NCBI GenBank assembly: GCA_025399215.1
Contig: MU621115.1
Location: 42,110-106,109, forward strand
Direction: 5' to 3'
Length of the DNA: 64,000 bases
From: Globomyces pollinis-pini
Taxonomy: Eukaryota > Chytridiomycota > Chytridiomycetes > Rhizophydiales > Globomycetaceae
The notes under the pieces: model-generated
What the model saw: only the letters and a program-made list of their open reading frames with translations
The model's database searches: none
Told to the model about the DNA's origin: nothing
Position numbers and translations under genes: made by a program
Shown here: piece after piece, positions 35,622-46,067 of the stretch
How the letters are laid out: every line of letters begins with the position of its first letter
How positions within the stretch are numbered: the stretch's first letter is position 1

Positions 35622-36002
35622 CTAATATAGAAGAATTATATTGGTTTTGTGATATCTTTCTGATTTGGTATTCAGTTTTGTACATTTTGAAGAGATTAAT
35701 GATAGTTGATTTATGAGGAGACGTGATCCTGGTGTTAAACAATTAGCCAACTCACCTTCCATATTTCTAGAAGTACTATTAGGATGCTGCTCAACAATGT
35801 GATTGATTGGCAATCCACTTCTACCATCCATTATATGTTTCCAGACATTGACATACTTTGGTAAATTTTTCCTTTCTTCATCTCTGTTGAACCATATGCG
35901 AACATCAGGTTTTTTGTAGACAGCCTCTGCAATAACAGTCCACCTTGTATGTACATCCCTTAGTGCAATGATTACAACTTTATCTTCTTTTGATATAATC
36001 AT
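35622..36002 (-). CDS. Hypothetical small basic protein
   Basis: A 126-aa open frame beginning with MIISKEDKVVIIALRDVHTR. The first 60 residues (including WTVIAEAV and VRIWFNRDEE) have balanced amino-acid use and look like real protein; the last 30 look less convincing, so there may be a frame-neutral intron or a different 3' end. I do not recognise the family. It is divergent from UreD with only 77 bp between starts and convergent with paralogue 4. Confidence 0.45.
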   Translation of the reverse strand: MIISKEDKVVIIALRDVHTRWTVIAEAVYKKPDVRIWFNRDEERKNLPKYVNVWKHIMDGRSGLPINHIVEQHPNSTSRNMEGELANCLTPGSRLLINQLSLISSKCTKLNTKSERYHKTNIILLY

Positions 36003-36079
36003 TTTAAAGCGGACATATTTTTGAATCTTGTACTCGATCAGATACTAAATTTTTCATCCATTCCATCTACAATTGCAAA

Positions 36080-36925
36080 ATGAATCGAAAAGGAAAAGGG
36101 GAAATCGTTTGTGAATTCATTCAAGATAAAGCGACACTAACATATGTCAACTATACATTTCCATTAAGGTTAATGTCACCAAAATCTCATCTTTCATCTC
36201 ATCAATCCGTTTATGTGATTACATATGGAGGAGGTTTATTATCAACAGATATCATTGAACTTTCCATTCAAATCAAAGATCATTGTAGTTTTTCATTATT
36301 ATCTCAAGCATCTACTAAAGTTTATAAAAGAATTCATCAAGATGATTATAGTAAACAACATTTATTAGTTCAAGTTGGAGAAGATGCTTTAATGGCTTTA
36401 TTACCGGAACCAATTACATGTTTTAAAAATGCTGCTTATCGACAACGACAACAATTTAATTTAAAAAAATCTTCAAGTATTATTATATTGGATTGGTTGA
36501 CTTGTGGTAGAGCTAGTAGAGGAGAAATATGGGAATTTGATCATTACTTTTCAGAAAACAAAATTTATATTGATGATCAATTAATTATTCGTGATAGTTG
36601 GTTATTAGAATCAAATGTACAAGAATCTTTAAAAACTAAATTGGGTGTTTATCAATGTTATGCCAATTTAATACTAGTTGGTAGTAAATTGAATCAAGTT
36701 GTGGAAAGAATTCAACAGAATGAAAAGTTGATGAAAATTTATCGTTCAAATGATAAAAAACCTTTGGATATTATTTGGTCAAGTTCTTTGATTGATGTAG
36801 ATGGTATATCTGTAGGTATGATGGTTAGAATTGGATCACTTGATACTATTGGAATGAGACAATTTTTGATTGATACTTTGAATCCAATTCAACATGAACT
36901 TGGGAATTTATTTTCTAGAATATAA
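36080..36925 (+). CDS. ureD: Urease accessory protein UreD/UreH
   Basis: UreD is a chaperone that, with UreF and UreG, loads nickel into urease. This is an intronless 281-aa protein of normal length. Diagnostic features are the opening pattern of short beta strands with TFPLRLMSP, TYGGGLLSTD, LLSQASTKVYKR, ALLPEPITCFKNAAYRQ and DWLTCGRASRGE. Its presence implies a nickel-dependent urease elsewhere in the genome, since fungi with UreD typically assimilate urea this way. Being intronless is unusual in this neighbourhood. Confidence 0.93.
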   Translation: MNRKGKGEIVCEFIQDKATLTYVNYTFPLRLMSPKSHLSSHQSVYVITYGGGLLSTDIIELSIQIKDHCSFSLLSQASTKVYKRIHQDDYSKQHLLVQVGEDALMALLPEPITCFKNAAYRQRQQFNLKKSSSIIILDWLTCGRASRGEIWEFDHYFSENKIYIDDQLIIRDSWLLESNVQESLKTKLGVYQCYANLILVGSKLNQVVERIQQNEKLMKIYRSNDKKPLDIIWSSSLIDVDGISVGMMVRIGSLDTIGMRQFLIDTLNPIQHELGNLFSRI

Positions 36926-37065
36926 ATCATCATCAAAATTCTATTGTTATTAGTCATTGCTATTGAATCATCTCTTTTGTTACATTCTGTACGTGACTCA
37001 CATGATTTGTAGTTTAAAAGGTAGTTTAAAAAACTTGACCAATTAAAAAAATTCAGAATTCCAAA

Positions 37066-37605
37066 ATGTCGAAACGAATCATCAATTTCTATCGTATAAA
37101 AATATCATTGTTCATTTGAATAGGAGAAAGAGACTTGTATGGAGAATTTTCAAATTTCTATCCAGCTACCATTGAAATCAAGAATTTAATTTGGCCAACA
37201 ACTGAACATTACTTTCAAGGTGAGTCTGTCATGAATTGATGATAGCAATGAAATTTATTGATCATCCAATGATTGTGGAAGAAATTAGATTACTCAATAC
37301 TCCAGGTGAATCTGCAAAGAGAGGTCGGTCAAGGTCTTTACCGTTACGAAAAGATTGGGAAGATGTAAAAGAGGATGTGATGAGAGAAGCTTTATTTGCG
37401 AAATTTACTCAACATAAGAGATTACGTGAACTACTCAGATCTACTGGTGATGCTTTTCTTGTTGAACATACTCGGAATGATAGTTATTGGTAAATGTATG
37501 ACTCTCAAACATAGGGGTGATGGTGGTGATGGAAGTGGAAAGAATAGATTGGGATTTTTGTTAATGGAGCTAAGGCAAGAGTTTGATAAAAAGAACCTTG
37601 AATGA
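37066..37605 (+). CDS. NADAR (YbiA/DUF1768) family protein
   Basis: A 152-aa protein from exons 37066-37093, 37124-37219, 37246-37489 and 37515-37605. It carries the NADAR core: INFYRERDLYGEFSNFYPA, IWPTTEHYFQAMKF, ESAKRGRSRS, MREALFAKFTQH, LLRSTGD, and the closing YWGDGGDGSGKNRLG. Family members are N-glycosidases acting on riboflavin-pathway intermediates or on ADP-ribosylated nucleic acid; which applies here is not decidable. The Trp of the YWG motif is built across the 25-nt intron at 37490-37514. Confidence 0.93.
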
Positions 37606-37659
37606 TCATATTTTCAATAAACATAGTTTTTAAATCTTTATTGACAACGAATTGATTCA

Positions 37660-38591
37660 TTATTGATTTTGATTGATAAACTGTGTTGACCTTCTGGGTG
37701 AATTGTTGGATTTGATTGTCACGATATCCTTTGATTCCGATAGATTTGGATTAATCAAACTTGAGACAGGAAGTCCTATTTGAGAGGAATGTCCCAATTT
37801 TGGCTTGAAGGGAGCTAATTCCATTAACGGTGGTTTGACTAATGAGTTGTGGTTTGATTTACTGAGAGGCATTTTAAATGGATTTTTACGTTTTTCTTCA
37901 CCTAAAGTATGCTCTATATCATCCATTTTACCTGCAGCAAAATGTGGTGTGGATATGCTTAGGTTAAGTAAATCGTTTGCAGTTGATAATGAATCTAATG
38001 AATTTCTTGAAACCAAAGAATCCATGGATGATCTGGAAATAATTGAATCATTTGATGATTTTATTCCAACAGAAGATATTGATCTTAAAGAATCATTTGA
38101 ATGTTTTGGAGTTAATTCTGGTTTTGATTTAGTTCCAAAAAAGTTTGGTAAGGTCATATCTTTTAAATCTAAACATGATATATACTTTGAAGGAGTGTCA
38201 CCAAGGAATTCATCTTCACTATGATCAACATCGTCAAGATTGTCATTGGGACAATCATCAATACAAGATCTGATGAACTCTTGACATTCAGGATTTGTAA
38301 TGATTGGTTGTAAATTATCAGAAGCATAAGAGTATATGTGATCAGTTTCTGAAGCCATTAATAACAAAACTTGACATTTAGTAAGTTCATTTAATTCCTG
38401 TGCTTTTTTAATTAAGCCAGACTTTCTTTTATAAAAGGTAATAGAACGACGCGATTTCTAGATGTGAATTAAATGATCAATACATTTGATATGAATTCGA
38501 TTGGAATTTTTTGTTTTCCTCTTGTTTTTTTTGCAGGTTGAGTCAGTGTTTGTTGATCCTCCGGAATAGTAGGTTTTAGATCAGTATTCAT
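37660..38591 (-). CDS. MCM1: SRF/MCM1-type MADS-box transcription factor
   Basis: Two exons (38484-38591 and 37660-38457) give 301 aa. The MADS domain (about 22-80) reads KTRGKQKIPIEFISN, then across a 26-nt intron KSRRSITFYKRKSGLIKKA, then ELNELTKCQVLLLMASETDH, followed by the SAM-type dimer extension YSYASDNLQP. This is the type I (SRF/Mcm1/Arg80) class, which binds CArG-like boxes. The rest is Ser-rich and disordered, with repeated NDS and SLDS motifs. If the 3' exon were read alone, the DNA-binding half would be missed. Divergent from GSK3. Confidence 0.9.
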
Positions 38592-39193
38592 CAAGTAACT
38601 TTGATTAAGGGTATCAATTAAGGTCTTTGTCTTCTTCCAGCGAAAACGAAAAAATAAAAAATTCTACTTGCAATGATTTTGATTCCTTCTACAGACCTCT
38701 TTTGGAAGGTTGTAATACAATACCAATAGTAATAGTAATGGTAATAGGTTGGAATACTAGTTTGTAAGTTTGAATAAGCCCAAGTTATTTACCGCACTTT
38801 TTTTGCAGGATCAGCAGATCAAAACTAGTTCAATGCGTTTGAATAACGATCAGTTATCATACTCATTATTTTATACCAATTATTATTAAATTACAATAAT
38901 TTATAGTTTATTAAAGTGAAATTTTAAAAAAAAGTTAAGATTAAGTGTGACAACTTTTTATACCCTATAAATAACAAAAAATAGAATGATAATTAAAGAT
39001 GACTTTGGTTAGTTTTTTTTTGTTTATTTTCCATTGTCAATGATTGTCAATGCTAATCGACGCGCAACTCGTGTTTTAAAATTGAATTTTAATTTTCAAT
39101 TTTTTATAAACAACAAACTACTAAAGTAACCACACTAGTCAATAAATTACCACAAAAAACTAGTCAATAAATTATCAAAAAAACAATACAAAA
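38592..39193. promoter_or_regulatory. Divergent MADS-box/GSK3 intergenic region
   Basis: A 602-bp, very AT-rich divergent promoter. It contains a 9-bp perfect inverted repeat (39078-39086 with 39095-39103, 8-nt loop) and TATA-like stretches near 38960 and 39105. No exon or RNA gene is seen. Confidence 0.4.
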
Positions 39194-40596
39194 ATGTCAT
39201 CAAAAAAGAGGAATAATGTAAACCCTTCAACGTCAATGGAAACTAAAGAAACTGGCCCTTCCGTAATTAACGGAATAAAACTTAGTAGTAAATATCATTA
39301 TTGTTATTCATTATTAGACGAACCGGACGCTGGAAAGGTTATTAACGTCATTGCAAACGATGGAAAAACTGGTCAATCAATAGAATTATCTTACTCAAAT
39401 AACAAAGTCGTCGGAAATGGTTCGTTTGGGGTCGTATTTCAAGCAAAATTAGCTAATGGTGAAATGGCAGCAATTAAAAAAGTATTACAAGACAAACGAT
39501 TTAAAGTATCATTTTACCCATATATTCATACATATAGAATCGTGAACTACAGATTATGCGACTGGTTTCTCACACAAACGTCGTTGGATTAAAATCGTTC
39601 TTTTATTCAAATGGAGACAAAAAGGATGAAGTCTTTCTAAATTTAGTATTGGAATTTGTTCCGGAAACTGTTTATCGAGCTTCTCGTCATTATGCTAAAA
39701 TGAAACAATCTATGCCAATGTTAAACATCAAGGTATTTGATACACATTCATTTATTCTAGGTTTACATGTATCAGCTTTTTAGATCTATTGCATATATTC
39801 ATGCTTTAGGAATTTGCCATAGAGATATTAAACCTCAAAATTTGGTATTCACAAACACTTTTAATCTTAGTTACTTGACCCAATTAATGGTATTTTAAAA
39901 CTATGTGATTTTGGTTCTGCAAAAATTCTGATTGAAGGGGAACCAAATGTTAGTTATATATGTTCAAGATATTATCGAGCTCCAGAACTAATTTTTGGTA
40001 GTACCACATACACTGTTACGATTGGTAATGAAATCATAATGATTTTAACTTTAGATGTATGGTCGAGTGGTTGTGTCATGGCAGAATTAATGCTGGGACA
40101 GCCGTTGTTCCCAGGTGAATCTGGTGTGGATCAATTGGTTGAAATAATAAAGGTACTGGGTACCCCAACTCGTGAACAAATCAAATCAATGAATCCCAAT
40201 TATACAGATTACAAATTTCCTCAAATTAAAGCTGCCCCTTGGGCAAAAGTAACAAGATTTCATTAACAATAGGTTTTTCGCTCTCGTCATACTACACCAG
40301 AATCCCTTGACTTTTTAAGTAAATTGTTAGACTATACTCCTACCAATCGTCCAACTGCGATTGAAGCCTTGACTCATAATTTTTTTGATGAGTTGAGGGT
40401 AAAGGATACAAAACTTCCAAATGGAAAAGAATTACCTCAACTATTCAATTTTAATGCTCTTGAATTATCAATTAGACCAGATTTAATTCAACAATTAGTT
40501 CCCGAACATGCCAAATCTGCATTGCTGGAACAGGGTATTGATGTAGATCACTTTCAACCTATTGAAATTCCCAAACTAACTACATTAAGTGACTAA
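39194..40596 (+). CDS. GSK3: Glycogen synthase kinase 3 (shaggy family)
   Basis: A CMGC Ser/Thr kinase. Exons are 39194-39505, 39538-39732, 39761-39844, 39871-40024, 40055-40248 and 40273-40596 (420 aa). Visible are the Gly loop [12 protein letters not shown], catalytic Lys in AAIKKVLQD, the NRELQIM helix, [17 protein letters not shown], the GSK3 activation segment with [14 protein letters not shown] (the phospho-Tyr is present), [19 protein letters not shown] and the CMGC insert GTPTREQI. The phosphate-pocket and substrate-priming residues are kept. The N-terminus is short and lacks an obvious inhibitory Ser. Acts in signalling, glycogen metabolism and proteostasis across fungi. Confidence 0.95.
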
Positions 40597-40721
40597 TGGC
40601 TGGTAAAACGCAAATAACTAGAATCATCAGCCAATTATTTGTGAAGTAAATAAAAGAGTATATAAACCGAACTTGTGTATTTTTTTTATAAATTCTTGAA
40701 TGATACGAGTTTATTTGTTAA

Positions 40722-41672
40722 TTATAAAATCAAAGTGTTTTCATCATCTACATTTTCCTTTATGAGTAAATTTTCATAATGAGTTTTCATTGTTGTAGGA
40801 AATTCAATTTGTTTACCTAAAGTAGTATAAGCCAAAGTAGTTGTTCCTGAAATCAATAAAATCACACCTACAATTAACACCATGATTTTCAAATACCTAA
40901 AACAAGGATATTAATTTCGTCATGATTTCAAATACCTAAAAAAAGTTAATTTGTTGATGATATAACCTTCGATGGGTAACAAAACAGATAATCCAATCAA
41001 GAAAACTCCACTTTGAACAAAAAACACTCCACATACTATTTGAATCAAAAAAATTAAATGATTACTGGCTGTGAATAATGATATTCCAAGTGAAATGGTA
41101 AAGAACAATGTGAAAATACCTACAGGTATAATAGATAATGCACCAGTAGTATACACAAACGTTTTAATGATTGGATAAGTATTCAGATAAACTTGTGAAA
41201 TCAACCAAATATTTTTAGATTTTGATAATAATTCTTGAAAGGTATTACGAAGAAACGTTATTGTGGTATGGTAAACGACTAGTAAAGATACAAAAACTAC
41301 TGCATGTAATTGATCTTGTTGATCAGAGTTGAGTTGAGGTTCATTTTGATTTGTAACGTTTTCATTCTGATTTGGAATGTTTTCATTCTGGTTTGGAATG
41401 TTTTCATCTTGGTTTATAACTTTTGGATGATCAACATTTAAATGTGGATCAAATTGATTGTTTAGAGAAGGATGTTGAATAAATGATTCATTCAAGTCTT
41501 TAAAATCATTCAATTCTTGAAAATCCGAATCGGTTGTGACTTTTCGATAAAGGGGAGATTGATTGTATGTAAATGGATGTAGTAATTCTTCTTCAGATTT
41601 GTAAGTTTTAGCTGAATCAACACTCTTGATTGAGTTACCCGAAAGAGTTCTTTTTCGATGATAGGAATCCAT
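40722..41672 (-). CDS. Integral membrane protein, possibly promethin/LDO-like
   Basis: Two exons (40936-41672 and 40722-40896; 303 aa). The N-terminal ~115 residues are polar and include a PNQNENI repeat present about three times. Four or five closely spaced hydrophobic helices follow (from LHAVVFVSLLVVYHT to LLISGTTTLAYTTL), with short hairpin-like loops and a short acidic C-terminus. The hairpin membrane arrangement resembles lipid-droplet promethin/LDO proteins, but I see no decisive motif, so this is a weak guess. The single 39-nt intron is flanked by a near-perfect direct repeat. Its upstream region carries CCAAT and ACGCGAAT repeats. Confidence 0.7.
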
Positions 41673-41807
41673 TTGTTTGACACACCAGGATACAGGATTA
41701 GGATTGAATTATCAAAGGTTTAAAATCCGTTGGTTACTAAGGAAAAGAATCTGACTGTGGACTGGTGATTTTTGTGTGATCGTGGCTTTTTGTACATCAA
41801 CCAATAA

Positions 41808-41880
41808 AAGACGCGAATACAAAAAAACCAATTGAATAGACGCGAATATAAAATAACCAATTGAATAGACGCGAATGTAA
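41808..41880 (+). repeat. ~29-bp tandem repeat carrying CCAAT and ACGCGAAT motifs
   Basis: Two and a half copies of a 29-bp unit place ACGCGAAT at 41811, 41840 and 41869, with a CCAAT box preceding each. ACGCGAA resembles MBF/SBF/E2F-type cell-cycle sites, and CCAAT is the NF-Y/HAP site. The array lies 136-208 bp upstream of the membrane-protein gene at 41672 and just past the LRRC57 stop. Confidence 0.7.
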
Positions 41881-41905
41881 ATTTATTTAAAGTGTTTGAA
41901 TGCAA

Positions 41906-42628
41906 TCAAGAACGTTTGAATTGATCCATTCTACCCTTTCTTCGTTTACAATACATATCGTATCCATCCAATAAAGCCAATTGAATTTCATCAAAAGGAT
42001 TTCCTTCTAAATCAATGTTACATATCTGACTTTTGGTCAAGATTTCAACTGGGAATGTCATGATATTATTGTTTGATAGTTTCAATACTTTTAATTTTTG
42101 CATTTGATAATAATCACTTGGAATTCCATCAAGTTGGTTATTGGATACATCCAGATATTCCAATAGTTTTAATGTATATAAATGAATTGGTAAAGTGTGT
42201 ATTTGATTGTTGTTTAATTGAAGGTGAATTAAACGTTGACATTCAACAATTTCATCTGGAATAGTTAATAAATTATTATGATTCAAATATAATGATTTAA
42301 GAGATTTCAAATGACAGATTTCCGATGGTAAATAGGATAATTGATTGTTTGATAGATCCAATTTTTCTAATGATACGATATTGAATAAGACTGAATTTTG
42401 CAATGATTTGAATCTATTTTCTTGTAAATTTAATTGTTTTAAAGATTTAAAGGAAAGTAATTCATCAGATAGATTTGAGAGTTTGTTTTGAGCAAAGTTT
42501 AGATTTTTAATTCCATCAATTTGAAATAATTCTTCTGGGATTTCTTTAATACCAAAATTTGTAAGAGTAAAAGTACCAGTTTTTGTAGCATGATCCATAC
42601 GTTCGTCAATGGATTGTGAATTACCCAT
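41906..42628 (-). CDS. LRRC57: Leucine-rich repeat protein, LRRC57-like
   Basis: An intronless 240-aa protein, the same length as animal LRRC57. It begins MGNSQSIDER, an N-myristoylation consensus shared with LRRC57, then has about eight LRRs (for example LEKLDLSNNQLSYLPSEI, LKSLYLNHNNLLTIPDEI) and ends with a conserved GYDMY segment followed by a basic tail. No other domain is present. The role of LRRC57 is unknown; membrane association by myristoylation is likely. Divergent from NSA2 with 175 bp between starts. Confidence 0.85.
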   Translation of the reverse strand: MGNSQSIDERMDHATKTGTFTLTNFGIKEIPEELFQIDGIKNLNFAQNKLSNLSDELLSFKSLKQLNLQENRFKSLQNSVLFNIVSLEKLDLSNNQLSYLPSEICHLKSLKSLYLNHNNLLTIPDEIVECQRLIHLQLNNNQIHTLPIHLYTLKLLEYLDVSNNQLDGIPSDYYQMQKLKVLKLSNNNIMTFPVEILTKSQICNIDLEGNPFDEIQLALLDGYDMYCKRRKGRMDQFKRS

Positions 42629-42767
42629 CTCTTCAATTTTCTATATAAAAAAAAGGAAAGAAACCTTGACATTGACGTCATTCATTTCCTTTTCATTATC
42701 AATTCAACCTTCAATTCATTCATAAAATTCCTCAATTCAATTGCAACTTTGGTTTCATTTCCCTTTC

Positions 42768-42789
42768 TTTTTTTTTTTTTTTTTTTTTT
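42768..42789 (+). repeat. Poly-T tract (T22) upstream of the NSA2 start
   Basis: An uninterrupted 22-T run lies 14 bp upstream of the NSA2 ATG inside the 175-bp LRRC57/NSA2 divergent region. Its position parallels the T27 tract ahead of DBP7, another 60S-assembly gene. It ends in TAG, so a 5' leader intron ending here is also possible. Confidence 0.85.
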
Positions 42790-42803
42790 AGTTCCCATTT
42801 TTA

Positions 42804-43738
42804 ATGCCTCAAAACGAATATATTGAAAAGGCTATCAAAGAGCATGGAAGAAGATTCGACCATGAAGAAAGAACGTAAGTATCATTCAAACCATATCTAT
42901 GCATTTCTATTCATGTTTGGTGCTCTTTACTTCATTTCTTGAACGAATTCCTAATTGTTTTTAGTCGTAAAAAGGAAGCCAGAAGTGTTCATAAGAAAAG
43001 TGCTACTGCTCAAAAGTTGCATGGTTTCAAGGCGAAATTGTATAACAAAAAGAGACATTCTGAAAAGATTCAAATGAAGAAAACTATTAAAATGCATGAA
43101 GAAAGAAATAACAAGCATAAGGCAGATGATCAACCTGTTCAAGAAGGCGCTGTTCCAACTTATTTACTAGACAGAGAAAATCAAACTAGAGCCAAAGTGT
43201 TGTCCAATATGATTAAACAGAAAAGAAAGGAGAAAGCCGGTAAATGGCAAGTTCCATTGCCAAAAGTGAAAGGAATGGATGAAGCCGAAGTATTCAAAGT
43301 TCAAACTTCAGGAAAACGAAATCGTAAGTTTTTTGGTTTCTTACCATTTTAGATAAATCTTGGAAAAGAGTTGTTACTAAAGCCACCTTTGTTGGTGAAG
43401 GATTCACCCGTAAACCACCAAAGTATGAAAGATTTATTCGTCCAATGGCCTTACGTTATAAGAAAGCTCATGTTACACACCCTGAATTGGCTGCTACATT
43501 CTGCTTACCAATCTTGGGAGTTAAAAAGAATCCATCCAGTCCAATGTTCACCCAATTAGGAGTTATGACAAAAGGTACCATCATTGAAGTAAATGTGTCG
43601 GAACTTGGTTTAGTCACTCAAGCTGGTAAAGTAGTCTGGGGTAAATATGCTCAAATTACTAATAATCCTGAAAATGATGGGGTAAACAAAATATTCATTC
43701 TAATTCTGTAGTGCATTAACGCTGTTCTATTGGTTTAA
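42804..43738 (+). CDS. NSA2: Ribosome biogenesis protein NSA2 (TINP1)
   Basis: Nsa2 is a 60S pre-ribosome assembly factor of the eS8-like fold. Exons are 42804-42874, 42965-43323, 43353-43681 and 43712-43738 (261 aa, identical to the usual length). It begins [17 protein letters not shown], has the basic helix [20 protein letters not shown] and KMHEERN, the YLLDRE segment, [20 protein letters not shown], and ends GCINAVLLV, all family hallmarks. The first intron is 90 nt, about three times the local norm. The last exon is just eight codons plus stop. Confidence 0.97.
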
Positions 43739-43828
43739 TTTTATAATTCTTTCTTTCAATTTACCCTCCACAACAAGTTTCAATAAATCTTATTTTGACC
43801 TTAATTCAATCGGATTTTTTTAATCAGT

Positions 43829-45939
43829 TTATTCTTTAACGTAGATCAAGTTCTTTAACATGTCAAAACTATTGCCGTCAGGTTGTAATGACAAAATAGT
43901 GTTTAGACCATCAGTAGATTTCACTTTAAGAAACCCAGATTCATCAATGCCACGAATTGTGTACGACTTTAAAGTATCCACTTCATCTCTAACTTGAACA
44001 ATTTGGTTTGTATGAAGCCAATGTTGATAATAACGATCTCTAAAAGGTTGGAAAACATCCTTTTCATTTGAATTGATGTTATACGTTAATTCTTGGTAAA
44101 GATCTTGAAAAGTTGTTAAAATTTTACTTAGTAAAAGTTCTTTTGATAATGTATCTGAAATTAAATCTTGTAAACAAATTGATGGTTTTGAATTTAAAAC
44201 ATTTAAACCACATCCAATAGTTAAATGAAAAGCTAACGAGTGAGTTTCATGATGATACCCTTATTGATATATTCTGATGTTACAAGTATACCACCTACTT
44301 TCTTCAATTCTTCTCCCAATTTAACATAAATATCATTTGGCCATTTTAAATGAATTGGAAAATTCTAGTAATAAACAAAAAAAATAAAATGAATTACACT
44401 ACAATTTGGTAAAGATTTAATGGCTTCAACAACAGCAAGTCCAAATAGATACTGAAGAAATATGATGGAATTTGGATGAGAATGAATGATTCTTAAAGAA
44501 AACATCAAACAACCTTGTTGTGAAATCCAAGAATTTTTTCCACGACCACGACCAGCAGTTTGTTCTGATGCAACAAATACTGTACCAGAAGGAAATATAG
44601 AAGAAAATTTTGGATTTCTAAAATAATTATTGTTTTTTGTGGTTAATCATACTTGTCAAAGGATGTTTGTGTTGATCCAATGGTATCAGAATACAGAAGT
44701 GTTGATCCAATTTGAGGTATATCATCACAATGAGATTTCAAATATTCTTGATACTTTATAATATTGAATTTTAATGGATTCAAATGTTCAATAGATTGAT
44801 GTTGATTATAAAATGAAATGAATTGTTTTAAATTTGTACTATCATATTGATGATTCATATCTAGAGTATTTGAAATAATCCAAGTGTTCATTTCATCTAC
44901 TAAAATCAAGTTGCCTTGTTCATCAGTATCAACAGTTTTTGATTGAAATTGCATTTTAATGTATTCAAGATCATTTGAATCTAAACAAGATATCCAAATT
45001 GTAGATTTTTTAGGAATATCATTACTGACATTATTTTCATTTAATTTCAATTTAAAAGATTTGAGAATGAATCTAAAGAGGTTATTTTTTGACTCTTCGG
45101 TAGATGATAATGGTTGTACCATTTCATTTAGTATATCAGCATCTTGGTTTTTCCCTTGAGATTTTAATACATCTGCCTGTTCTTTTATATAGTCTGAAGA
45201 TAATTCTAAATGTGGTCCTGTCAGTATAGCACAACCTAAAAAATTATTTTATTCAATGATAGATAATTGAGTAGATCCAATAGAATAATTTGTATATAAT
45301 TTACCTTTTCCGAATTTACAATCAACGATGGCTGGTACTTTTGAATCAGCATAACTAGCTAATACAGTTACATTATTTGGAATGATTTGATCGAATTGAA
45401 AACCAGGTGCCCCATTACAATAAGTCATTATTGATTGATTATGTTGATCAATAATTGACATTGCTTTAGCACCTAATTCAGATCCATATGTGAAATTCTT
45501 GGTAATACTACCAAATGCAATTGCAGGACAAAATTGAAATGGTCGATCTCCTATTACTTTATATTCTGGTCTATCCAATTCGAATTCAACTCTTGATGAA
45601 GCAAAATATGCTCCTGCACATATTCCTAAATAATTCCCACCTACCAATTAATTATCCAAAGTCATTTACCATTTTCAATATATCGACGTATTTTATCAAT
45701 TCCTCCATTTTGTAGTGAAGAGAGATACAGCAAATCCCTTCCACCTCCAATTACTAACAGACTAACAGTTAAATGTTGTGGATACCTCACCTTGTAGACT
45801 CTTCCCAAGGAGAGGTGTTCAAGTCTGTATGGTTAATTGGAATCACATCATAATATGAAGAAAGTAAAGCTTTCAAAGTTGCAATCAATGGCTTTTGAAG
45901 GGAAGAAACTCCTGGTCCATCATAAACTAAAACATTCAT
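43829..45939 (-). CDS. BPL1: Biotin-protein ligase (holocarboxylase synthetase)
   Basis: Exons 45791-45939, 45670-45761, 45305-45640, 44653-45235, 44398-44617, 44259-44364 and 43829-44232 give 629 aa. The N-terminus (about 1-210) is the BPL_N amidotransferase-like domain found in fungal enzymes: MNVLVYDGPGVS, LVIGGGRDLLYL, GNYLGICAGAYFAS and FGKGCAILTGPHLE. The catalytic half has the biotinyl-AMP motif GRGRGKNSW and KWPNDIYVKLG, followed by a small C-terminal SH3-like cap. It attaches biotin to carboxylases such as pyruvate and acetyl-CoA carboxylase. Several catalytic-domain exons would not be seen without splicing; the 69-nt intron at 45236-45304 is longer than average. Confidence 0.95.
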
Positions 45940-46067
45940 TTGTAAAGAATTTTGTACAAAAAAGTAACCAATTAAAGTACAATATCATTTGTTATCATCA
46001 CCATGAATCTTTTCAATGATTGAATACGAATCTGAGAATCATTGTTGTTGATAAACGCGTACCATAG

